Part shown: positions 49,715 to 57,124 of the stretch, in pieces | Layout: every line of letters begins with the position of its first letter | Numbering within the stretch: the stretch's first letter is position 1 | Assembly (NCBI GenBank): GCA_902493855.1 | Contig: CABUQV010000006.1 | Span: 45,314-109,313, forward strand | DNA from: an uncultured Collinsella sp. | Lineage (GTDB): Bacteria; Actinomycetota; Coriobacteriia; Coriobacteriales; Coriobacteriaceae | Direction of reading: 5' to 3' | DNA length: 64,000 nucleotides | Made by a program: the position numbers and the translations under genes | Notes under the pieces: generated by a model | The model's input: only the letters and a program-made list of their open reading frames with translations | Databases searched by the model: none | What the model was told of the DNA's origin: nothing

Positions 49715-52432
49715 ATGGATACTGTCAGCAATTACACCGAAACGCTCGAAAAGACCGTTCGCGACCTTCTCGAGCGTCAGGATGATCTGATTAGGACCGC
49801 CTTTACCGACCAGCTTACCGGACTTGGCAACCGCGGCGGCTTTGCTCGCTCCTTAGAGGAAATCTGGGAGCAGGAACTGCCCGTGACCATGGCGTTTATC
49901 GACATCGATAACCTTAAGCACTGCAACGACATCTTTGGGCATGACGAGGGCAACCGCTATATCTTGCAGGTAAGCCTCTATCTCAAGCTGTATATGAAGG
50001 TGGACGAGGCGGCGTTTCGCATAGGCGGCGACGAGTTTGCCATCCTGTCTACGGTTGCGACCGAGGACGACCTCGCCGAACGTCTGGAACACTGCCGAAC
50101 GGTCCTGCTCAAAAACAACGATTCCGAGATGCCTCACTCGTTTAGCTACGGAGTGTCACATGCCGACCCCGCCCTGGGCGAGGCCCCCAATCGCATGACG
50201 CTCGATGCCGACCATCGCATGTACGACTACAAGCTACGTCATGCCATGCACCTTGATCGACGCAATATCACGCAAGTCCACGCCGACGACTTCGAAATAA
50301 GCGATCGCATTTTCGACGCCTTTTCGATGCTCAACGAGGGCCGCTATTTCTTTATCGAGAACTTGGACAAACATCGCACCCTTTGGTCACAAGGCGCCTT
50401 GCGCGATCTTGGCCTTCCCTCGGAGCACATAGACAACTGTCGCGATTACTGGAAAACGCGCGTGCATCCCGATGACCTTGAGGCCTACATCAACGACATC
50501 GACCAGGTCTATAACGGCACCAAGCACCGTCGCGTCATGCAGTATCGTGTGCGCAATGCCGTCGGCGACTACGTCCTCTGCCGTGCTCGCGGGTTTCGCA
50601 TCGATGGGGACGAAAATGTCCCCTCGCTCTATGTCGGCGAGCTCGTCAACCACTCACTTGCCGAAACCGTCGACGCCGCGACAGGCCTCGGCACCCAGCG
50701 CATGTTGGTCAATGCCATCGACGCCTGTCGTTGCGACCGTTGCGAGACGGGCCTTATAGCGGTGCGCGTTCGTGGCACGACAAAGCTCAACGAGCTCTAC
50801 GGAGCCGAGGCTGTCGACAACATGCTCGCCGAATACGCAGGCCGCATGCTGTCGATCACCCGCGGCAGGAGCAGGGTCTACCGTTCACGTAGCGTCCAGT
50901 TCGTCGTGCTCAGCAATGACCTGGACCACGAGGCATTCGAGCAACTGACCCGCCACCTTAAAGAGGCCGTTTTCGCTCCTGTGCAAATCGCAGGCGACAC
51001 CATTGCTCCCGTCTGTCTTGTCGTCCCGACCTTTTACGAACGCCTGGACTCCCAAGCATCGACTGTTTTGGGCGAACTCGATCGTCGCCTTCGCACGGCC
51101 GGCGGACTTGTTCCCAACGACAGTCTGCCCATACCCGAGATGGAACGCAAAGGCGCCGTCGCCGAGCACCTCGACATGCTCACCGGCCTCTGCCGACCCA
51201 GCGAGTTTATGCGCCGTGCCAATGCCTTCATCGAGGCGAGGCGCGACGGCGCTTGGTGTATCGCCACCGTCGACATGGGCCACATGCGCCTATTTAACGA
51301 ATGGTATGGGCAGGCCGAAGGCGACCGTATGCTTGCCGATGTGGGCACGGTGCTCAAGGATATCGAGAACGCCGACATGGGCGTCGCGGGATACTGGGGG
51401 CAAGACGACTTTTGTCTGCTCATACCCTTTGAACACGATTTCGTTCACCGAGTCTATGCGCGCGTGCGCGAGGCTGTAGCCAAGCACGACGACGGCGTAG
51501 GCTTTTGGCCGTCCATGGGCGTATGCCCCATCGACGCTAGCGAGGAAATCACCATCGATGCCCAGGCCAAGGCCATGTTTACCAATCGACGCGCCAAAAA
51601 CGACTTTAAGGAGCGCATTGCCGTTTTCCGCCCCGAGGAATATGAGCATGAGGTTGCGTTCCACCACACGCTAACCGAGTTCCAGTATGCGCTCTCAAAC
51701 GGCCGCATCACTTACTACCTGCAGCCCCAGGTCGATATGGAAACCGGCGAGATCATTGGCGCCGAGGCGCTCACACGCTGGATTGACAAGGATGGCTCCC
51801 TCATTTCACCTGCAACCTTTATCCCCGCTCTCGAGGAAAGCGGCTTTGTAGTAACGCTCGACAAATATGTTTGGCAGGGCGTTGCCACATGGCTTCGCGA
51901 GCGTCTCGATCGCGGTCTTCGCGTAGTTCCAATCTCGCTTAATGTGTCGCGCGTGGACATTCTTGCCTGCGACGTTGCCGAACATATGGGGGCGCTCGCC
52001 GCCCAATACAACCTACCACCCGAGCTCATGCGTATCGAGATCACCGAGACCGCCTATACCGGAGAGTCCGAGGCCGTGGATAAGCTGACCGCAGATCTGC
52101 ACACCCGCGGCTTCTCGACCTATATGGACGATTTTGGCACCGGCCAGTCCACGCTCGCAATGCTCAAGAACGTGAACGTTGACGTCATCAAGCTCGACCG
52201 TACCTTTGTGCCCACCGACCGTGATCAAGGCCGCAGCGCGCAGATCGTGTCATCGATGCTCGAGATGGCGCAGTCGCTCCATCTGCCCGTTGTAATCGAA
52301 GGCGTCGAGACAGATGAGCAGGCAAACATGCTACGCCACATGGGCGCCCGCTACGCTCAGGGCTTCCTCTACTACCGCCCCATGCCGGCGAAGGATTTTG
52401 AGGCATTGCTCGATGGTGGCAATAACGACTGA
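49715..52432 (+). CDS. Multi-domain cyclic di-GMP protein (GGDEF-PAS-GGDEF-GGDEF-EAL)
   Basis: 905 residues. A coiled coil (1-35) leads to GGDEF domain 1 with an intact motif RIGGDEF (G104-F108). A PAS-like domain (about 200-310, RVHPDDLEAYINDIDQV) follows. A second GGDEF-like domain is degenerate near 390 (SRSVQFVVL), and a third near 560 has GQDDF instead of GGDEF. The EAL domain (about 650-900) is complete: EALTRW near 684, NVSRVDI, EITETAYT, DDFGTGQST near 804, EGVETDEQ near 860. It could both make and break cyclic di-GMP. The start has no strong ribosome site. No RxxD inhibitory site precedes the first GGDEF. Confidence 0.88.
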   Translation: MDTVSNYTETLEKTVRDLLERQDDLIRTAFTDQLTGLGNRGGFARSLEEIWEQELPVTMAFIDIDNLKHCNDIFGHDEGNRYILQVSLYLKLYMKVDEAAFRIGGDEFAILSTVATEDDLAERLEHCRTVLLKNNDSEMPHSFSYGVSHADPALGEAPNRMTLDADHRMYDYKLRHAMHLDRRNITQVHADDFEISDRIFDAFSMLNEGRYFFIENLDKHRTLWSQGALRDLGLPSEHIDNCRDYWKTRVHPDDLEAYINDIDQVYNGTKHRRVMQYRVRNAVGDYVLCRARGFRIDGDENVPSLYVGELVNHSLAETVDAATGLGTQRMLVNAIDACRCDRCETGLIAVRVRGTTKLNELYGAEAVDNMLAEYAGRMLSITRGRSRVYRSRSVQFVVLSNDLDHEAFEQLTRHLKEAVFAPVQIAGDTIAPVCLVVPTFYERLDSQASTVLGELDRRLRTAGGLVPNDSLPIPEMERKGAVAEHLDMLTGLCRPSEFMRRANAFIEARRDGAWCIATVDMGHMRLFNEWYGQAEGDRMLADVGTVLKDIENADMGVAGYWGQDDFCLLIPFEHDFVHRVYARVREAVAKHDDGVGFWPSMGVCPIDASEEITIDAQAKAMFTNRRAKNDFKERIAVFRPEEYEHEVAFHHTLTEFQYALSNGRITYYLQPQVDMETGEIIGAEALTRWIDKDGSLISPATFIPALEESGFVVTLDKYVWQGVATWLRERLDRGLRVVPISLNVSRVDILACDVAEHMGALAAQYNLPPELMRIEITETAYTGESEAVDKLTADLHTRGFSTYMDDFGTGQSTLAMLKNVNVDVIKLDRTFVPTDRDQGRSAQIVSSMLEMAQSLHLPVVIEGVETDEQANMLRHMGARYAQGFLYYRPMPAKDFEALLDGGNND

Positions 52433-52490
52433 TACGCTCGCGCGCAAAACGCCACCGTCGAAGGGGGCATTTGTCTCCATTAGCTAACTT

Positions 52491-52521
52491 ATATCCCCAA
52501 TCCAAGCCGAATTGGGGATAT
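52491..52521. promoter_or_regulatory. Palindrome upstream of the second GGDEF gene
   Basis: ATATCCCCAAT and ATTGGGGATAT are 11-bp inverted arms, 39 bp before the GGDEF gene. The right arm runs into TATGAT, a candidate -10. It may be an operator or a terminator of the previous gene. Confidence 0.5.
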
Positions 52522-52559
52522 GATACAAACCACTGTTCCGCCCAAGGAGGTTATCCATC

Positions 52560-54089
52560 ATGAACGAGTCGTATCGCATGGGCGAGCAATCGATTATTGT
52601 CTATCTTCAGCGACTTGCGAATGGCGTCTCGACCGCCGAACTCGATGTTGCCGCGCTGCCCGCTGGGCTACGCGCCGTTGGTGAGCAACTGCAAAAGACG
52701 CATGCCATCCTGCAACAAGAGCGCCAGCTGCTTGAGTGCAACGCCTATATCGATTCGCTCACCAATTTGGGCAACCGCGGCGGACTCGACCGTCACGTCG
52801 AGCAGCTCTGGCGCAAAGGCGACCCCTTCACCTGCGCCTATATTGATATCGACCATCTCAAGCATTGTAATGATAGGTTTGGCCACGCCGAAGGCAATCG
52901 CTATATTCTGAGCATCTGCCGCACGCTCTCCGAAACCATGAAGCATGATGAGATGCTGTTCCGTATCGGTGGAGACGAGTTTGTGCTTATCTCGCTCTTT
53001 GCAAACGAGACTGAACTCGAGCAGCGCTTGGAGCAGGTACGTACCGGGCTGATCGAGGCGAGCTCAGGTGGCAAGGCGCCCATGATCGCCAGCTTTAGCT
53101 TTGGCTGCTCGCGCGTCGATCCGCTTGCAGGCGATTCGCGTCGCCAGATGACAATGGATGCCGATCGCAAGATGTATCGCTATAAGCTTATGCATCGTGT
53201 GCAGCAACCGAAAGACAATGACGTGCCGCAACGCCCAATCGTCGATCAGCTTCCCTGCAACGACCGGGTGTTCCAAGCGATCTCCATGAGCTCCGAGACG
53301 CGCTATCCGTTCATCCTTAACCTCGATACTGGAGAATCGCAATGGTCGGTTAACGCCGTGCGCGATTTTGACCTGCCTTCCCAGCACCCTTTTAACTCGG
53401 TCGATATGTGGCTTGCCCGCGTCCACCCCGAGGACCGCGACAACGTACGCGCCGAGCTCGACATGGTGATAAACGGCACGTGGCACTTCCACTACATGCA
53501 GTACCGCGTGATGGATGCCACCGGAGCGTACGCACTTTGCGACTGCACGGGCTACCGCTTGGACGGCACCGATACCGAGCCTAACATGTACGTGGGCATT
53601 ATCATCAACCGAAGCCTAGCGGATACGACCGATTCCGTGACCGGTCTGGGCGATATTCACGCCCTGGTCAACGCCATTGGCGAAATGCGCCGCGTGGCGC
53701 GCAGGGCCGATTTGATCGCCATTAAAATCGACGATATCGCTCAGGTCAATGCCCGCTTTGGCTTTGATGCGGGCGACCGCGTTTTGGCAGAAAGCGCCGC
53801 CTGCCTCATGGAATGCTCGCGCGGCAAGGGTCGCCTGTTCCGCTCGACGGGGCCGACGTTCGCGGCGCTTTTCGACGACTTTGATCCCGAAGAGACCGAC
53901 GCGATCGCAGAAGAAATCGAGCGGTTCCTGGGTTCTCCCGTGCTCATCGGCTCGCTTGAATATCAGCCACCCATTCGTGTGGCGACACTTCATCTGGACA
54001 GCGTTGACCGACAGCCCGTTTCCATTTTGAACGAGCTCAAAGCGTTGCTTAAAGAGGCACCACAAGTACCGGGCACCAAGCTGGACTAG
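52560..54089 (+). CDS. Diguanylate cyclase with PAS and degenerate GGDEF
   Basis: 509 residues, with AAGGAGG upstream of the ATG. An N-terminal helix precedes GGDEF 1 (RIGGDEF, G137-F141), then a PAS-like domain (ARVHPEDRDNVRAELDMVINGTW), then a degenerate GGDEF near 440 (STGPTFAALFDDF). It matches the first 490 or so residues of the preceding gene domain for domain, lacking its third GGDEF and EAL. Likely the synthase partner of the upstream protein. A palindrome ends the transcript. Confidence 0.88.
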   Translation: MNESYRMGEQSIIVYLQRLANGVSTAELDVAALPAGLRAVGEQLQKTHAILQQERQLLECNAYIDSLTNLGNRGGLDRHVEQLWRKGDPFTCAYIDIDHLKHCNDRFGHAEGNRYILSICRTLSETMKHDEMLFRIGGDEFVLISLFANETELEQRLEQVRTGLIEASSGGKAPMIASFSFGCSRVDPLAGDSRRQMTMDADRKMYRYKLMHRVQQPKDNDVPQRPIVDQLPCNDRVFQAISMSSETRYPFILNLDTGESQWSVNAVRDFDLPSQHPFNSVDMWLARVHPEDRDNVRAELDMVINGTWHFHYMQYRVMDATGAYALCDCTGYRLDGTDTEPNMYVGIIINRSLADTTDSVTGLGDIHALVNAIGEMRRVARRADLIAIKIDDIAQVNARFGFDAGDRVLAESAACLMECSRGKGRLFRSTGPTFAALFDDFDPEETDAIAEEIERFLGSPVLIGSLEYQPPIRVATLHLDSVDRQPVSILNELKALLKEAPQVPGTKLD

Positions 54090-54093
54090 CGTT

Positions 54094-54138
54094 GTGGGGC
54101 GCGATGTGAAACACGAGCCGTTTCACTTCGCGCCCCAC
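54094..54138. terminator. Palindrome after the diguanylate cyclase gene
   Basis: GTGGGGCGCGA...TCGCGCCCCAC and GTGAAAC...GTTTCAC form a stem of about 18 bp. No T-run follows. Confidence 0.6.
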
Positions 54139-54200
54139 GCCATCTACCCTCTCATGCGATAATCCTCCGCAGAAGTCACCGACAGCAGAGGGAGTTTGTG

Positions 54201-54824
54201 ATGAAGGTTCTTTTGGTCAATGGCAGCCCCAAGGCAAACGGCAACACCGCCCGCGCACTCGCCGAGGTCGCAGAGCAACTTAATGCGGAAGGCATTGATA
54301 CCGAGGTGTTTCAGCTGGGCGCCAAGCCCATTCGCGATTGCATCGGTTGCGGCCAGTGTGGCAAACTTGGCGGTCGCTGCACCTTTGACGACGACGTGGT
54401 GAACGAGCTCGTCGCTGCCGCCGAGCAGGCAGATGGCTTTGTCTTTGGCTCGCCCGTCTACTACGCGCACCCCAGCGGCCGCATCCTTTCGGCCCTCGAT
54501 CGCGCCTTCTATGCAGGCGGGCATGCCTTTGAGCACAAGCCCGGCGCCGCGGTCGCCGTCGCCCGTCGCGGCGGCACGTCGACCACCTTCGATGTGCTCA
54601 ACAAGTACTTCACCATTAAGCAAATGCCCGTGGTTGCTTCCACCTACTGGAACAACGTGTTTGGCCGCGTGCCCGGCGACGCCGATGGGGACGCCGAGGG
54701 CCTTGCCACCATGCGAAACATCGGCAAGAACATGGCCTGGCTCCTGCGCTGCATCGAGGCAGGTCAGGCCGCCGGTATCAACGCGCCCGAAGCCGATCGC
54801 GCAACGACCAACTTCATTCGATAG
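54201..54824 (+). CDS. Flavodoxin-fold NAD(P)H-dependent FMN oxidoreductase
   Basis: 207 residues from ATG 54201 (AGGGAG six bases upstream; a GTG directly before it is also possible). Starts MKVLLVNGSPKANGNTA, a phosphate-binding loop of the flavodoxin-like family. CIGCGQCGK resembles the cysteine pair seen in iron-sulphur flavoproteins, and FGSPVYYAHPSG binds the flavin. Twelve bases separate it from the ArsC/Spx-like gene. Probably reduces quinones or small electron acceptors. Confidence 0.87.
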   Translation: MKVLLVNGSPKANGNTARALAEVAEQLNAEGIDTEVFQLGAKPIRDCIGCGQCGKLGGRCTFDDDVVNELVAAAEQADGFVFGSPVYYAHPSGRILSALDRAFYAGGHAFEHKPGAAVAVARRGGTSTTFDVLNKYFTIKQMPVVASTYWNNVFGRVPGDADGDAEGLATMRNIGKNMAWLLRCIEAGQAAGINAPEADRATTNFIR

Positions 54825-54836
54825 AGCGGCGGGGCC

Positions 54837-55178
54837 ATGAATATTCAAATCTTCGGGACTAAGAAGTCGTTCGATACCAAGAAAGCGCAGCGCTTCTTCA
54901 AAGAGCGCCGCATTAAGGTGCAGTTTATCGACCTTAAGGAAAAGGAGATGAGCAAGGGCGAGCTTACGAGCGTAATGCAAGCGGTCGGCGGCATCGACAA
55001 GCTGCTCAACCCCAAGGCCAAGGACGAGGAGACGCTCGCGCTCATCCAGCACCTCACCCCCAGTCAGCGCTTCGATAAACTGCTCGAGAATCAGCAGGTC
55101 TTGGCCGAGCCCATCGTGCGCAACGGCAAAAAGGCCACCGTCGGCTATTGCCCTGATGTATGGGGAGCCTGGGAGTAG
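54837..55178 (+). CDS. ArsC/Spx-family thioredoxin-fold protein
   Basis: 113 residues. The fold pattern is MNIQIFGTKKSFDTKKAQRFFKERRIKVQFIDL, with the usual C-x-x-C replaced by no N-terminal cysteine: TKKSFDTKK. RPIV-like PIVRNGKKATVGY follows near the end. Without the catalytic cysteine it is unlikely to reduce arsenate; it resembles YffB/Spx-type regulators or thiol-binding proteins. It overlaps functionally with the flavoprotein gene upstream. Function unknown. Confidence 0.8.
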   Translation: MNIQIFGTKKSFDTKKAQRFFKERRIKVQFIDLKEKEMSKGELTSVMQAVGGIDKLLNPKAKDEETLALIQHLTPSQRFDKLLENQQVLAEPIVRNGKKATVGYCPDVWGAWE

Positions 55179-55264
55179 CCTGTGTTATTTGCCGGCGCGT
55201 GGGTATAAGAGCGAACGTTTGGCATAAGATTTAACTGTAAGCCATGTCTAACAAAGGAGGGCAC

Positions 55265-56395
55265 ATGCCCAACAAACCCGTGAAGATCATCATGCTTACC
55301 GGATACCTCGGTGCCGGCAAGACCACGCTGCTCAACCACATCCTCGCTAACGACGGCGGCATCCGCGCCGCCGTGATCGTCAACGATATCGGCGAGATCA
55401 ACGTCGACGCCAGCCTCATCGCCGACGGCGGCCTTTCCGAGACCGACGACCTCATCCCGCTCACTAACGGCTGCATCTGCTGCACGCTTTCGGACGACCT
55501 TGCCAACCAGCTGCAGGGCATCGCCGATTCGGGCGACTTCGATTACATCATCATCGAGGCCTCGGGCATTTGCGAGCCTATCCCCATCGCCTACACCATC
55601 TCGAGCTTCTGCGACGAGGCCAAGGTGGGAGGTCAGCCCAAGCTTGCACTCGACAACATCGTGGCTGTGGTCGATTGCGCCCGCATGTACGACGAGTTCA
55701 ACGGCGGCCGCGACCTGCTGGCCGAGGATATCGACGAGGACGACATCGAGAGCCTGCTCATTCAGCAAATCGAGTTCTGTTCCACGCTAATTCTCAACAA
55801 GACCGATACCGTCTCGCCTGAACAAATCGCCGAGCTCAAGGCTATCGTGCGCAGCCTGCAGAAGGACGCCGTGATCGTCGAGGCCCAAAACGGCGAGGTC
55901 CCCATGGAGGAGCTGCTCGATACCGACCGCTTCGACTTTATGCGCGCCTACAACTCCGCCGCCTGGATCGAGGCCATGGAGCATCCCGAGGAGCACGACG
56001 ACCCCGAGGTGCTCGAGTACGACATCGAGACCTTTGTGTACTCGCGCCGCAAGCCGTTTGACCTGCAGAAGTTCACCGATTTTGTTGAGCAGGAGTGGCC
56101 CGACGAGGTCATTCGCGTCAAGGGTCCGCTGTGGCAGACCGGCAATCCGGACATGTGCTACATGTTTGAGCAGGCCGGCCACCAGATGCGCCTGATGGAG
56201 AACGGTCTGTTTGTCGATTCTGCGCCCGAGGGTGAGAAGCAGAAGATTATCGACGAGAACCCCGAGATTATGCAGATTTGGGACGACGAGACGGGCGACC
56301 GCATGACGAGCCTGTGCATCATCGGCCGTCACATGGACAAGGACGCGCTCATCGCCTCCCTCGATGCCTGCCTGACCGACTGGCATCGCGCCTAG
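55265..56395 (+). CDS. CobW/COG0523-family GTPase (metal chaperone-like)
   Basis: 376 residues from ATG 55265 (AAAGGAGG just upstream; an ATG at 55244 lies before that site). P-loop MLTGYLGAGKTTLLNHIL, metal motif TNGCICCTLSDD (CxCC), NKTD, and IIIEASGICEP. The C-terminal CobW domain includes SRRKPFDLQKFTDFVEQEWPD. COG0523 GTPases insert or carry zinc or other metals. No metal-uptake genes are adjacent, so the metal is unknown. Confidence 0.92.
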   Translation: MPNKPVKIIMLTGYLGAGKTTLLNHILANDGGIRAAVIVNDIGEINVDASLIADGGLSETDDLIPLTNGCICCTLSDDLANQLQGIADSGDFDYIIIEASGICEPIPIAYTISSFCDEAKVGGQPKLALDNIVAVVDCARMYDEFNGGRDLLAEDIDEDDIESLLIQQIEFCSTLILNKTDTVSPEQIAELKAIVRSLQKDAVIVEAQNGEVPMEELLDTDRFDFMRAYNSAAWIEAMEHPEEHDDPEVLEYDIETFVYSRRKPFDLQKFTDFVEQEWPDEVIRVKGPLWQTGNPDMCYMFEQAGHQMRLMENGLFVDSAPEGEKQKIIDENPEIMQIWDDETGDRMTSLCIIGRHMDKDALIASLDACLTDWHRA

Positions 56396-56434
56396 GTTTA
56401 TCCAAGCGGGCATTTTTCCGCCTACGTAACCGCC

Positions 56435-56473
56435 AAACCACCACGAAGGTGCCTGTCCCCTTCGTGGTGGTTT
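56435..56473. repeat. GTGCCTGTCCC stem-loop, copy B
   Basis: A 14-bp stem (AAACCACCACGAAG with its complement) encloses the loop GTGCCTGTCCC and is followed by TTT. Compared with copy A at 21071 the A-T pair in CACAAAG is replaced by G-C (CACGAAG), a compensatory change. Probably terminates the CobW-like gene. Confidence 0.85.
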
Positions 56474-56496
56474 TTCGTTCTGAGCCAAGGAGATTC

Positions 56497-57096
56497 ATGT
56501 TCAACATCGTGCTGTATGCGCCCGAGATTCCGGCCAATACGGGCAATATCGGCCGCACCTGCGTGGTCACCGGTGCCCATCTGCATCTGGTGGAGCCACT
56601 GGGCTTTTCGCTCGATGACAAGACGGTACGTCGCGCCGGTCTGGGCTACTGGCAAAACTTGGACGTGACGACCTATGCCGGCTGGGAGGATTTCCTTGCG
56701 CGCAACGGTCTCTCCCCCGCCGATGGTCGTCTGCATCTGCTGACCAAAAAGGCACGCCGCACCTATGCGCAGAGTACCTACCGCGATGGCGACTACTTGG
56801 TCTTTGGCAGCGAGAGCTCGGGCATTCCCGAGCCACTGCTTGCCGCGGCGCCCGCGTGCTGCGAGCGCATTCCGATGCTGCGCGATTGTGACTCACTCGA
56901 TAACGCCGAGGCATGGGAAGCCCACGAGGAATCACTCGGGCATACCAAGAACGGTCACGAAGCCATCCTTCGGCAGGATATCTGCGGCAACTTCGTCAAC
57001 CCGGACGACTACCGCATCAGCGCACTCAACCTTTCCAACAGCGCCGCCATCGTCCTCTACGAGGCCCTGCGCCAAACAGGCTTCGCCAACATGTGA
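56497..57096 (+). CDS. trmL: TrmL-type tRNA (cytidine-34 2'-O) methyltransferase with insertion
   Basis: 199 residues from ATG 56497 (AAGGAG upstream). The SPOUT motifs are clear: NIVLYAPEIPANTGNIGRTC, VFGSESSGIPEPLL and LNLSNSAAIVLYEALRQ. TrmL proteins are about 155-165 residues; here about 40 extra residues (CDSLDNAEAWEAHEESLGHT through FVNPDDYRIS) lie between IPM and LNLSN. The knot and its cofactor loops seem kept. It methylates the wobble base of tRNA-Leu in the usual case. Confidence 0.87.
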   Translation: MFNIVLYAPEIPANTGNIGRTCVVTGAHLHLVEPLGFSLDDKTVRRAGLGYWQNLDVTTYAGWEDFLARNGLSPADGRLHLLTKKARRTYAQSTYRDGDYLVFGSESSGIPEPLLAAAPACCERIPMLRDCDSLDNAEAWEAHEESLGHTKNGHEAILRQDICGNFVNPDDYRISALNLSNSAAIVLYEALRQTGFANM

Positions 57097-57121
57097 CAAA
57101 GGGACAGTCCCTTTGTCACAT
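57091..57121. terminator. GACAAAGGGACAG palindrome between trmL and uvrA-like genes
   Basis: TGTGACAAAGGGAC and GTCCCTTTGTCACA form an almost continuous palindrome between convergent genes. It shares the GGGAC/GTCCC core with the other repeats in this window and with the fragment at 60826. Confidence 0.75.
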
Positions 57122-57124
57122 TGC

